Shown: positions 1 to 5,282, counted from the stretch's first letter. The stretch: 5,327 nucleotides of DNA from an uncultured Bacilli bacterium (GCA_944358495.1 CALVRF010000075.1:1-5327), one strand, 5' to 3'. The notes: generated by a model not told the origin, from the sequence alone. A program made the numbers and translations.

Positions 1-95
1 CCAATAAATATAATACAACCGTTAATGAATTAAAATCTTTAAATAACTTAACCAGTAACACTTTACAAATCGGTCAAACCTTAATTTTGCCATAA
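1..95 (+). CDS. C-terminal end of a LysM-domain protein (5' truncated by window edge)
   Basis: Only the last 30 codons are visible. The frame begins at base 3 and stops at TAA 93-95. The residues include YNTTVNELKSLNNLT, then SNTLQIGQTLILP at the end. This is the second half of a LysM repeat: the V-x-x-L helix, the N-x-L-x-S-x-x-L-x-x-G-Q-x-L turn and the final beta strand. LysM modules bind N-acetylglucosamine in peptidoglycan, so the protein is probably exported and wall-bound. It may be a hydrolase, a spore-coat or cortex protein, or a plain LysM protein; the catalytic part, if any, lies outside the window. The LysM repeat is the extreme C terminus, with the stop directly after the last strand. 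It converges on the deacetylase gene and shares its terminator. Confidence 0.8.
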   Translation, partial: NKYNTTVNELKSLNNLTSNTLQIGQTLILP

Positions 96-120
96 AAAAG
101 CATCCGTCAAGGATGTTTTT
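95..120. terminator. Bidirectional intrinsic terminator between LysM gene and deacetylase gene
   Basis: CATCC (101-105) pairs with GGATG (111-115) around the loop GTCAA. An A-run (95-99) and a T-run (116-120) flank it and lengthen the stem past a bulged G100. On the + strand GGATG is followed by a T-run, which ends the LysM transcript. On the - strand the stem is followed by C and six T, which ends the deacetylase transcript. The TAA stop of the deacetylase (121-119) touches the end of the hairpin, so two convergent genes share one structure. Confidence 0.75.
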
Positions 121-1159
121 AAATGTTTTTGACTAAATCAAACTTAAACCCCAATTTTTTCATTTCTTTAATAAAACTATCTAATGCTTCATAATTACCT
201 TTGTTTTTAGGATGTAATAAATATATAGCCCCATTGTGATAGCGTTTCATCATTTCATTTAAAGCATATTCTTTAGAAACATCACCTTTAAAATCCAAGT
301 AATCCGCACTATAAAAGAAACTTTTATATCCTAAATCTTTCATAATTTGTAAACCTCTATAACTCCACTCACCCCGAGGATCTCTATATACCTTATCCAT
401 GTTTTTACCAGTAATGTTATAATAATTTTCTTCAACTGTCTTTATTTCTTGTATGTATTCATCAAAGTTTTCCCTAGTGGCCAAAGTCGGCATGCTATAA
501 TGATTGTCGGTATGATTACCAACTGAATGCCCAGAATCAGCTATTTTTTTAATTAAATCTTTATGGTCTAAAATAAAATTACCGCAGAAGAAGAAAGTGG
601 CTTTAACATCATTTTTATTTAAAACATCAACAATTTCTGCAACGTAAGTATCATTGCTTCCTTCATCAAAAGTTAAATAAATAACTTTTTTGTTTTTTCC
701 CATAAAATAAGTATTATACTTTTTTAATTCATTAATATCAGCTCCGCCAGCCGGTCTAGTATGATCTAGCTTATTGCCACTCCACCAACCACGCATAGTA
801 TTATCAATATCATCATAACTATCTTTATAATAGGGCTTTTCTGTAATCCGAATATATCTTCTAGCTTCAGCAGTAACTCCGTCATTACCTTTAACTTGAT
901 ATAAAATTTCATAACTTCCTACTTTTTCATAATTAATATCATTAGTCACTCTAACTTCACTAGTTAAATTATCGCCATTGCTGTCAGTCGCTTTAAACCC
1001 GTCTTCTTTATAGCGTTCTCCTAAAGACAAAGTCACTATTTTATTACCTTCAAGATTAATTCTAGGAATTAAATTAGTTTCTGGTTTCCAAATTAATTTA
1101 ATGATTGCCACTATAATTATCAAAGCTAAAATACTAATTAATAAAATCTTTTTTTTCAT
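119..1159 (-). CDS. Membrane-anchored polysaccharide deacetylase, PdaA-like, with N-terminal Ig-like domain
   Basis: 346 aa. It probably removes acetyl groups from peptidoglycan glycan, most likely from N-acetylmuramic acid as in Bacillus PdaA, outside the membrane. Visible parts: a KKK start and a hydrophobic segment at about 5-23 with neither a lipobox Cys nor an AxA cleavage site, so a signal anchor is likely. Residues about 33-106 are a bacterial Ig-like (DUF5011-type) module. Residues about 120-346 are a NodB domain. NodB motifs are TFDEG (163-167, catalytic base Asp165), NHTDNH (215-220, two metal-binding His), RDPRGEWS (259-266), SADYLDF (284-290) and AIYLLH (311-316, catalytic His316). 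The stretch before TFDEG, the ITGK segment and GAIYLLH resemble PdaA rather than general NodB enzymes. The position after Asp165 is Glu, where NodB enzymes usually have Asp and PdaA has Asn. The ATG at 1159 has AGGTGA seven bases upstream. Substrate is inferred; family membership is firm. Confidence 0.9.
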   Translation of the reverse strand: MKKKILLISILALIIIVAIIKLIWKPETNLIPRINLEGNKIVTLSLGERYKEDGFKATDSNGDNLTSEVRVTNDINYEKVGSYEILYQVKGNDGVTAEARRYIRITEKPYYKDSYDDIDNTMRGWWSGNKLDHTRPAGGADINELKKYNTYFMGKNKKVIYLTFDEGSNDTYVAEIVDVLNKNDVKATFFFCGNFILDHKDLIKKIADSGHSVGNHTDNHYSMPTLATRENFDEYIQEIKTVEENYYNITGKNMDKVYRDPRGEWSYRGLQIMKDLGYKSFFYSADYLDFKGDVSKEYALNEMMKRYHNGAIYLLHPKNKGNYEALDSFIKEMKKLGFKFDLVKNI

Positions 1160-1166
1160 AATTACT

Positions 1167-1172
1167 TCACCT
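1167..1172 (-). promoter_or_regulatory. Ribosome binding site of the deacetylase gene
   Basis: Read on the - strand the sequence is AGGTGA, which matches the distal part of the consensus AGGAGGTGA. It lies seven bases before the ATG at 1159 and supports that start. Confidence 0.8.
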
Positions 1173-1177
1173 AATAA

Positions 1178-1208
1178 AGTATACGGATAAATTTAATAAT
1201 TATGTAAA
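1178..1208 (-). promoter_or_regulatory. Possible sigma-A promoter of the deacetylase gene
   Basis: On the - strand there is a TATACT -10 (1183-1178) and a TTTACA -35 (1208-1203), separated by 19 bases, which is longer than the ideal 17. The -10 lies just upstream of the ribosome binding site, so the leader would be very short. It is plausible but weaker than the opposing promoter. Confidence 0.45.
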
Positions 1209-1214
1209 ATATTA

Positions 1215-1243
1215 TTGAAAGAGCAATGTTTATAAGCTATAAT
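1215..1243 (+). promoter_or_regulatory. Sigma-A promoter of the phosphomannomutase gene
   Basis: TTGAAA (1215-1220) and a perfect TATAAT (1238-1243) are separated by exactly 17 bases. Transcription would start near A1250, directly before the Shine-Dalgarno sequence, so the leader is only about 5 to 14 nt depending on the start codon used. Confidence 0.8.
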
Positions 1244-1249
1244 TAAAAT

Positions 1250-1259
1250 AGGAGATGAT
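1250..1259 (+). promoter_or_regulatory. Shine-Dalgarno sequence that decides the mutase start
   Basis: AGGAGATGAT matches the full anti-Shine-Dalgarno complement AGGAGGTGAT at nine of ten bases. The two in-frame ATG codons (1255 and 1258) lie inside or against this element and would be too close to it. The next in-frame start, TTG at 1264, is nine bases after GGAG, a normal spacing. I therefore prefer TTG 1264. Confidence 0.6.
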
Positions 1260-1263
1260 GAAA

Positions 1264-2649
1264 TTGCAATTAACTCAAAATATAAATCCTAATATTTTTA
1301 GAGAATATGATTTAAGAGGAATAAACGATATTGACTTAAATGAAAATGTTGCTTATACCATTGGAAAAAGCTTTGGTTCTTACGTTCAAAAAGATAATCA
1401 TCAAACTGTTTTAGTTGGCCATGATAATCGCACATCCTCACCGATGTTAAAAGACGCTTTGATTAAAGGTTTAGCAGAAACCGGAGTCACTGTTGTTGAT
1501 TTAGGCTTAGTCACCACACCAATGTATTATTTTGCGAAAATACATTATCAAATTCCAGTAGGTATTATGATTACAGCTAGCCACAATCCTAAAGAATATA
1601 ATGGCTTTAAAATATCATTTTCGAAAATTGGCAATGCTTATGGAAAGCTGATTCAACAGTTTAAAGATTTCACCTATAAACAGGATTTTATTGAAACCAT
1701 CCCTAACAAAGTTATAAAAAAAGACATTAAAAAAGCTTATTTAGAAAACTTAAAAAATAGCATTAATTTAGGTAATCGAAAGATTAAAGTAGTAGTTGAC
1801 TGTGGCAATGGAACAGGAAGTATAATTATTAAAGAAGTTTTAGACATGTTCAATGTTGATTATGAATTATTATATTGTGATAGTGATCCAACATTTCCTA
1901 ATCATACTCCAGACCCAGCCGTCAGTACTAATATGCTCGATTTAGGAAAAAAAGTTCAAGAATTAAATTATGATTTTGGAATTGGTATCGATGGTGATGC
2001 CGACAGAGTAGGAGTAGTTGATGAAAATGGTAAGTTTTTAACTGCTGATTTAGTAATGTTAATTATTTATCGCAGTTTATATAAAACTATGAAAAACAAA
2101 AAAGGTTTATTCGATGTCAAATGTTCAAGAACTTTAATTGATGGCTTAAAAGCGTTAAATTTAAAGCCGAATATGAATAGAACCGGTAATTCTTATTGCA
2201 ATTTAGCAATGCAGCAAGGTGATTATGACTTTGGCGGAGAATATTCCGGCCATTTCTTCTTTAGAGATAAATATCAAGGTTTTGATGACGGTATTTATGC
2301 CGGATTAAGATTAATTGAAATTTTATCCAATACCGATAAAAAGTTTAGTGAATTATTAGAAAATATTAATAAATATTATTCAACCGAAGAAACTAAAATT
2401 GCCGTAACCGAAGAAAATAAATTTAAAATTGTTGACGGTGTTAAACAATATGTTCAAAAAAAACATTATGATTTTGAAGCTATTGACGGCGTTAGAGTGG
2501 AATTTGAAGATGGCTGGGGTTTAATTAGATCCAGCAATACCGGGCCAAATTTAACCGTTAGGTTTGAAGCTAAAACTGAAGAGAAATTAAAAAGCATTGA
2601 AAAAGAATTTACCGAAGTTATTAATCAAGAAATAGAAAAGTGGCAATAA
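1264..2649 (+). CDS. Phosphomannomutase/phosphoglucomutase (alpha-D-phosphohexomutase family)
   Basis: 461 aa from TTG 1264, or 464 from ATG 1255 (numbering below). It should interconvert mannose-6-P/mannose-1-P and/or glucose-6-P/glucose-1-P in the cytoplasm, supplying sugar nucleotides for envelope glycans. All four family signatures are present in order: FREYDLRG near the N terminus; the phosphoserine loop ITASHNP (Ser109); the Mg-binding loop DGDADR (246-251); the sugar-specificity loop GGEYSGH (327-333) followed by QGFDDGIYAGLRL; and the C-terminal phosphate-binding loop RSSNTGPNLTVRFEA (425-439). The GEYSGH loop and GFDDGIY segment fit the bifunctional PMM/PGM (AlgC/ManB-like) group rather than GlmM, which has GEqSGH and a different phosphate loop. 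Length is normal (about 455-465). It has its own promoter and stands alone between the divergent deacetylase gene and rpsB. Sugar preference cannot be settled from sequence. Confidence 0.93.
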   Translation: MQLTQNINPNIFREYDLRGINDIDLNENVAYTIGKSFGSYVQKDNHQTVLVGHDNRTSSPMLKDALIKGLAETGVTVVDLGLVTTPMYYFAKIHYQIPVGIMITASHNPKEYNGFKISFSKIGNAYGKLIQQFKDFTYKQDFIETIPNKVIKKDIKKAYLENLKNSINLGNRKIKVVVDCGNGTGSIIIKEVLDMFNVDYELLYCDSDPTFPNHTPDPAVSTNMLDLGKKVQELNYDFGIGIDGDADRVGVVDENGKFLTADLVMLIIYRSLYKTMKNKKGLFDVKCSRTLIDGLKALNLKPNMNRTGNSYCNLAMQQGDYDFGGEYSGHFFFRDKYQGFDDGIYAGLRLIEILSNTDKKFSELLENINKYYSTEETKIAVTEENKFKIVDGVKQYVQKKHYDFEAIDGVRVEFEDGWGLIRSSNTGPNLTVRFEAKTEEKLKSIEKEFTEVINQEIEKWQ

Positions 2650-2691
2650 AGCTCAATTTTAATTTTTATTTAAAAAAAACTACTAAAAAAC

Positions 2692-2719
2692 TTGTAAAAC
2701 CATATAATTATGTTATAAT
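2692..2719 (+). promoter_or_regulatory. rpsB: Strong extended -10 promoter of rpsB-tsf
   Basis: TTGTAA (2692-2697), a 16-base spacer and TATAAT (2714-2719) are preceded by TG at 2711-2712, which forms the extended -10 motif TGnTATAAT. Transcription should start near G2726, giving a leader of about 103 nt before the S2 start codon. A strong promoter fits a ribosomal protein operon. Confidence 0.8.
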
Positions 2720-2734
2720 ATTATTGGCTTTTTT
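2700..2734 (+). terminator. Possible intrinsic terminator of the mutase gene, overlapping the rpsB promoter
   Basis: CCA plus ATAAT (2700-2708, with a bulged T2703) can pair with ATTATTGG (2720-2727), enclosing an 11-base loop that holds most of the rpsB -10. It is followed by C and six T (2729-2734). The stem has only two G-C pairs, so it may be weak. I see no better terminator for the mutase transcript in 2650-2735. Confidence 0.35.
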
Positions 2735-2828
2735 AAAACACATGAATATGGATTTTCATGCCTAGTGCCCAAAGGGTGGTGTGAAATTAGAAATATTCAG
2801 AGGAAAAAACAAAAGGAGGAAAGATAAA
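2726..2828 (+). promoter_or_regulatory. rpsB 5' leader with candidate autoregulatory fold
   Basis: The inferred leader of about 103 nt has three local pairings that can form a three-way junction. ACAC (2738-2741) pairs with GTGT (2779-2782) to close it. ATGAA (2742-2746) pairs with TTCAT (2755-2759). TGCCC (2766-2770) pairs with GGGTG (2774-2778, two of the pairs G-U) over an AAA loop. The A-rich stretch that follows carries the ribosome binding site and looks single-stranded. S2 is known to repress its own operon in Proteobacteria through the rpsB leader; a role here is inferred. The fold was done by eye. Confidence 0.4.
2814..2819 (+). promoter_or_regulatory. rpsB: rpsB ribosome binding site that fixes the S2 start
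   Basis: A full AGGAGG lies nine bases before ATG 2829. It places the start at MSVVSMNYLLEAG and argues against the longer in-frame reading from GTG 2781, which would encode 16 extra residues out of the leader. Confidence 0.9.
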
Positions 2829-3881
2829 ATGTCAGTAGTATCTATGAACTACTTATTAGAAGCTGGTGTTCACTTTGGTCATCAAACTAAAAGATGGAAC
2901 CCAAAAATGAAAGAATACATTTTTACAGCTAGAGATGATATTTATATAATTGATTTACAAAAAACTGCAAAGAAAATCGAAGAAGCTTATGCCGCTTTAA
3001 AAGAAATTGCTGCTAATGGAGGTAAAGTATTATTTGTTGGTACTAGAAAACAAGCCTCAGAAGCAATTAAAGAAGAAGCCTTAAGATCTAATTCATTCTA
3101 TGTTAATGAAAGATGGTTAGGTGGAACATTAACTAACTTCAAAACTATTAGAAGAAGAGTTAAAAGATTAGAACAAATCGAAAAAATGGAAAAAGACGGA
3201 ACGTTTGAACGTCTACCAAAAAAAGAAGTCATCAAAATGAAAAAGGAATACGATAAATTAAATAAATTATTATGTGGTATTAGAGAAATGTACAAATTAC
3301 CACAAGCTATGTTTATTGTTGACCCAAGTAAAGAAGAAATTGCTATTAGAGAAGCTAAAAAATTAAACATTCCAGTTTTCGGAATTGTTGATACTAATTG
3401 CGATCCAGATATGGTTGACTATGTTATCCCTGGTAATGATGATGCTATTAGAGCTGTTAAACTAATTACTGGTGTTATGGCTAATGCTATTGTCGAAGCC
3501 AATGGTGGAAAAATTGTTGATTATACTAGTGATAACCGTAAAGAAGAAAAAGGCGATGAAATTATGCAAAAAGCCTTAGAAACGGTTAAAAGAAAAGAAG
3601 ATAGAAGACCAAGATTTAAAGATGGCAAAAAAGATAAAAAATCATTTAATAAATCATCTAACAAAGTAGAAGCCAAAGAGGTTAAAGAAAATAAAACTGA
3701 AAAACCAGTTAAAGAAGCTAAAGAAGAAAAAGCTGAAGTAAAAAAAGAAGAACCTAAAAAAGCCGAAAATGTAGATTTATCTACAAAAACTGTAGCTGAA
3801 CTTCGCGAATTAGCAAAAACCAAAGAAATTAAAGGCTATTCTACAATGAAAAAAGCTGAACTTATTGATGCTTTAAAATAA
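2829..3881 (+). CDS. rpsB: 30S ribosomal protein S2 with charged linker and C-terminal Rho_N-like motif
   Basis: 350 aa from ATG 2829. S2 binds the back of the 30S subunit late in assembly and helps anchor S1 and the mRNA near the platform. The first 228 residues are a complete S2: LLEAGVHFGHQTKRWNPKM (9-27), YIIDLQKT (39-46), VLFVGTRKQA (68-77), NERWLGGTLTNF (93-104), the coiled-coil helices around 109-158, PQAMFIVDP (158-166) and IPVFGIVDTNCDPD (181-194). Usual S2 length is about 225-255, so roughly 110 residues are extra. Residues about 234-315 form a Lys/Glu-rich, probably disordered linker. Residues 316-350, from DLSTKTVAELRELAK to the end, match the Rho_N (SAP-like) fold pattern of LxxLAKxxxIKGYSxMxKxELIxAL and may bind nucleic acid. 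The gene heads an operon with tsf. Confidence 0.97.
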   Translation: MSVVSMNYLLEAGVHFGHQTKRWNPKMKEYIFTARDDIYIIDLQKTAKKIEEAYAALKEIAANGGKVLFVGTRKQASEAIKEEALRSNSFYVNERWLGGTLTNFKTIRRRVKRLEQIEKMEKDGTFERLPKKEVIKMKKEYDKLNKLLCGIREMYKLPQAMFIVDPSKEEIAIREAKKLNIPVFGIVDTNCDPDMVDYVIPGNDDAIRAVKLITGVMANAIVEANGGKIVDYTSDNRKEEKGDEIMQKALETVKRKEDRRPRFKDGKKDKKSFNKSSNKVEAKEVKENKTEKPVKEAKEEKAEVKKEEPKKAENVDLSTKTVAELRELAKTKEIKGYSTMKKAELIDALK

Positions 3882-3906
3882 AAGATGATATTAAATCATC
3901 TTTTTT
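3880..3906 (+). terminator. Terminator-like attenuator hairpin between rpsB and tsf
   Basis: AAAAGATGAT (3880-3889) pairs perfectly with ATCATCTTTT (3895-3904) around a five-base ATTAA loop, and the T-run continues to 3906. The hairpin starts within the rpsB stop codon. Only two pairs are G-C, so it should be a leaky terminator or an RNA-stability element. The 23 bases between it and tsf leave no room for a promoter, so tsf depends on read-through. Confidence 0.65.
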
Positions 3907-3914
3907 AAATAAAA

Positions 3915-3920
3915 AAGGAG
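3915..3920 (+). promoter_or_regulatory. tsf: tsf ribosome binding site
   Basis: AAGGAG lies nine bases before ATG 3930, with the same spacing and a similar AAAGATAA spacer to the rpsB site. It supports the annotated tsf start. Confidence 0.85.
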
Positions 3921-3929
3921 AAAGATAAT

Positions 3930-4799
3930 ATGATTAGTGCAAGTCAAGTAAAAGAATTAAGAGAAAAAACTGGAGCTGGAATGCTCGACTGTAAAAAAGC
4001 CTTAGAAGCTAATAATGGAGATATTGAAGCTTCAATCGATTGGCTAAGAGAAAAAGGTATTTCCAAAGCGGCTAAAAAAGCCGATAGAATTGCCGCTGAA
4101 GGAACAGCTGCTATCTTAGTTAAAGGAAATAATGCTGTTATTTTAGAGGTTAACTCAGAAACTGATTTCGTTGCTAAAAATGATGAGTTTAAAGATTTAG
4201 TTAAAACTTTATTAGAAACTATTATTGATAGTGATGCAAACACTTTAGAAGAAGCATTAGAATTAAAAACTAACGAAGGTACGTTAAACGATATTATTAC
4301 CCAAAAAACAGCTAAAATCGGTGAAAAGTTAAGTTTTAGAAGATTTGCTAGAGTAACTAAAGAAGATAATGAATCATTTGGTGAATACATCCATATGGGT
4401 GGTAAAATCGCTGTATTAATAGTTACCGATGGTGCTAACGAAGAAGTTGCTAAAGACGTTGCTATGCACGCAGCAGCTATGCGTCCAAGTTATGTTAAAA
4501 TCGAAGACGTTCCAGCTGAAGAAACAGAAAGAGAAAAAGAAGTTTTAACCGAGCAAGCTATGAATGAAGGGAAACCAAAAGAAATAGCTGAAAAAATGGT
4601 TATTGGTCGTCTTAAAAAATTCTATAAAGAAATTTGTTTAGAAGAACAACCATTTGTTAAAGATGGTGATATCGATGTTAAAACTTACGTTAAAAATAAC
4701 GGCGGAACTATTAAAGCAATGTACCGTTATGAAGTCGGTGAGGGACTAGAAAAAAGAGAAGAAAACTTTGCCGAAGAAGTTGCTAAACAAATGAAATAA
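3930..4799 (+). CDS. tsf: Translation elongation factor Ts (EF-Ts)
   Basis: 289 aa, normal family length (about 280-295). It is the cytoplasmic guanine nucleotide exchange factor for EF-Tu, releasing GDP so EF-Tu can reload GTP and aminoacyl-tRNA. Visible in order: the N-terminal UBA-like domain with LREKTGAGMLDCKKALE (10-26) and DIEASIDWLREKG (31-43); the EF-Tu-contacting motif ETDFVAKN (77-84), whose Asp79 and Phe80 match the E. coli residues that disrupt the Mg and nucleotide site; the core subdomain with GEYIHMGGKIAVLI (151-164), including the conserved His-x-Gly-Gly; AMHAAAMRP (178-186); and the C-terminal part with EICLEEQPFVKD (234-245). No key residue is missing. It is second in the rpsB-tsf operon, 48 bases after rpsB, and is followed by a strong terminator rather than by pyrH and frr. 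Confidence 0.98.
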   Translation: MISASQVKELREKTGAGMLDCKKALEANNGDIEASIDWLREKGISKAAKKADRIAAEGTAAILVKGNNAVILEVNSETDFVAKNDEFKDLVKTLLETIIDSDANTLEEALELKTNEGTLNDIITQKTAKIGEKLSFRRFARVTKEDNESFGEYIHMGGKIAVLIVTDGANEEVAKDVAMHAAAMRPSYVKIEDVPAEETEREKEVLTEQAMNEGKPKEIAEKMVIGRLKKFYKEICLEEQPFVKDGDIDVKTYVKNNGGTIKAMYRYEVGEGLEKREENFAEEVAKQMK

Positions 4800-4810
4800 A
4801 ATATTACACT

Positions 4811-4846
4811 AAAAAATAAAGCTAAACAATCAAGCTTTATTTTTTT
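4811..4846. terminator. Strong bidirectional terminator between tsf and the HTH gene
   Basis: The left arm at 4811-4823 (A-run, TAAAGCT) and the right arm at 4833-4845 (AGCTTTA, T-run) form a perfect 13-bp stem with a nine-base loop. The U-tract is built into the stem on both strands, so it can stop tsf transcripts from the left and HTH-gene transcripts from the right. The TAA stop of the HTH gene (4839-4837) and its last codons lie inside the right arm. Confidence 0.85.
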
Positions 4847-5271
4847 GTCCTTAAAAAATCATCCATCGAGATTTTGTGGTTTTTGCAAATGGTGTATAGA
4901 GTTAGCGTTGTAATCAAATTCATACCAATTTCGTAATGACAATATGTAGCCCGTGATATTGAACACTCATCAGCTATATTTTGCTGAGTTAAACCAAGAT
5001 TCTTTCTTAATTTTCTTAATTTTTTGCCAACCAAAACCTTATCTAATTTTTCAATTTTAGGATAAATTTTATTTTTTCTAGTAAGTCCAACTACAAAGTC
5101 TATAGAATAATTGTATAGGTTACAAAATTTAATTAATTTATTTAATGGAATAATATCATATCCATTTTCCCAATTAGACACCGTAGCCTTGTTAACACCA
5201 AATACATATCCTAATTCTGATTGGGTCATTTCTAGTTCGTTTCTACAGTACTTCAAATTGTTTTCTAGCAT
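4837..5271 (-). CDS. Tandem helix-turn-helix XRE-family transcriptional regulator
   Basis: 144 aa from ATG 5271. It is two HTH_XRE (Cro/CI-like) DNA-binding domains with almost nothing else. Domain 1 is about residues 5-62: a LKYCRNELEMTQSELGYVFG start, NKATVSNWENG recognition region (27-37) and the typical LIKFCNLYNYSIDFVVGL end. Domain 2 is about 82-141: KKLRKLRKNLGLTQQNIADE, SRATYCHYEIG recognition region (106-116) and LYTICKNHKISMDDFL. A linker of about 18 residues joins them. No ligand-binding, protease or membrane part is seen. Likely a cytoplasmic DNA-binding regulator; target unknown. The frame extends to GTG 5280, but that codon lies inside the Shine-Dalgarno AGGTGAT, so ATG 5271 is preferred. 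It converges on tsf and does not look like part of that operon. Confidence 0.88.
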   Translation of the reverse strand: MLENNLKYCRNELEMTQSELGYVFGVNKATVSNWENGYDIIPLNKLIKFCNLYNYSIDFVVGLTRKNKIYPKIEKLDKVLVGKKLRKLRKNLGLTQQNIADECSISRATYCHYEIGMNLITTLTLYTICKNHKISMDDFLRTKK

Positions 5272-5275
5272 ACTT

Positions 5276-5282
5276 ATCACCT
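5276..5282 (-). promoter_or_regulatory. Ribosome binding site that decides the HTH gene start
   Basis: Read on the - strand, AGGTGAT is fully complementary to the 16S rRNA tail and sits four bases before ATG 5271. The upstream in-frame GTG (5280) is part of this element and so is unlikely to be the start. Confidence 0.7.

Noticed and set aside
2650..2691. AT-rich stretch after the mutase as a terminator
   Set aside because: It has T-runs and A-runs that could pair with each other, but no stem containing G-C pairs, so the hairpin at 2700-2734 is the better candidate.
2742..2765. Seven-codon open frame (MNMDFHA, stop TAG) in the rpsB leader, a possible regulatory uORF
   Set aside because: There is no Shine-Dalgarno sequence before it, and its ATG lies in the leader hairpin arm. 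The codons carry no obvious sensing signal.
2781..2828. N-terminal extension of S2 starting at GTG 2781
   Set aside because: The canonical AGGAGG before ATG 2829 and the usual S2 N terminus show that the upstream codons are leader. GTG 2781 sits in the proposed leader stem and lacks a ribosome binding site.
3098..3370. 90-aa open frame on the - strand within rpsB
   Set aside because: It lies fully antisense to the conserved S2 core and its sequence is a low-complexity mirror of the S2 codons, with no family resemblance.
3521..3823. 100-aa open frame on the - strand within the S2 C-terminal linker
   Set aside because: The Ser/Leu/Phe-rich protein is what the reverse complement of Lys/Glu-rich coding sequence gives. 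The + strand frame is continuous with S2.
3944..4390. 148-aa open frame on the - strand within tsf
   Set aside because: It is antisense to the highly conserved EF-Ts N-terminal half and core, and its length is explained by low stop frequency opposite AT-rich coding sequence.
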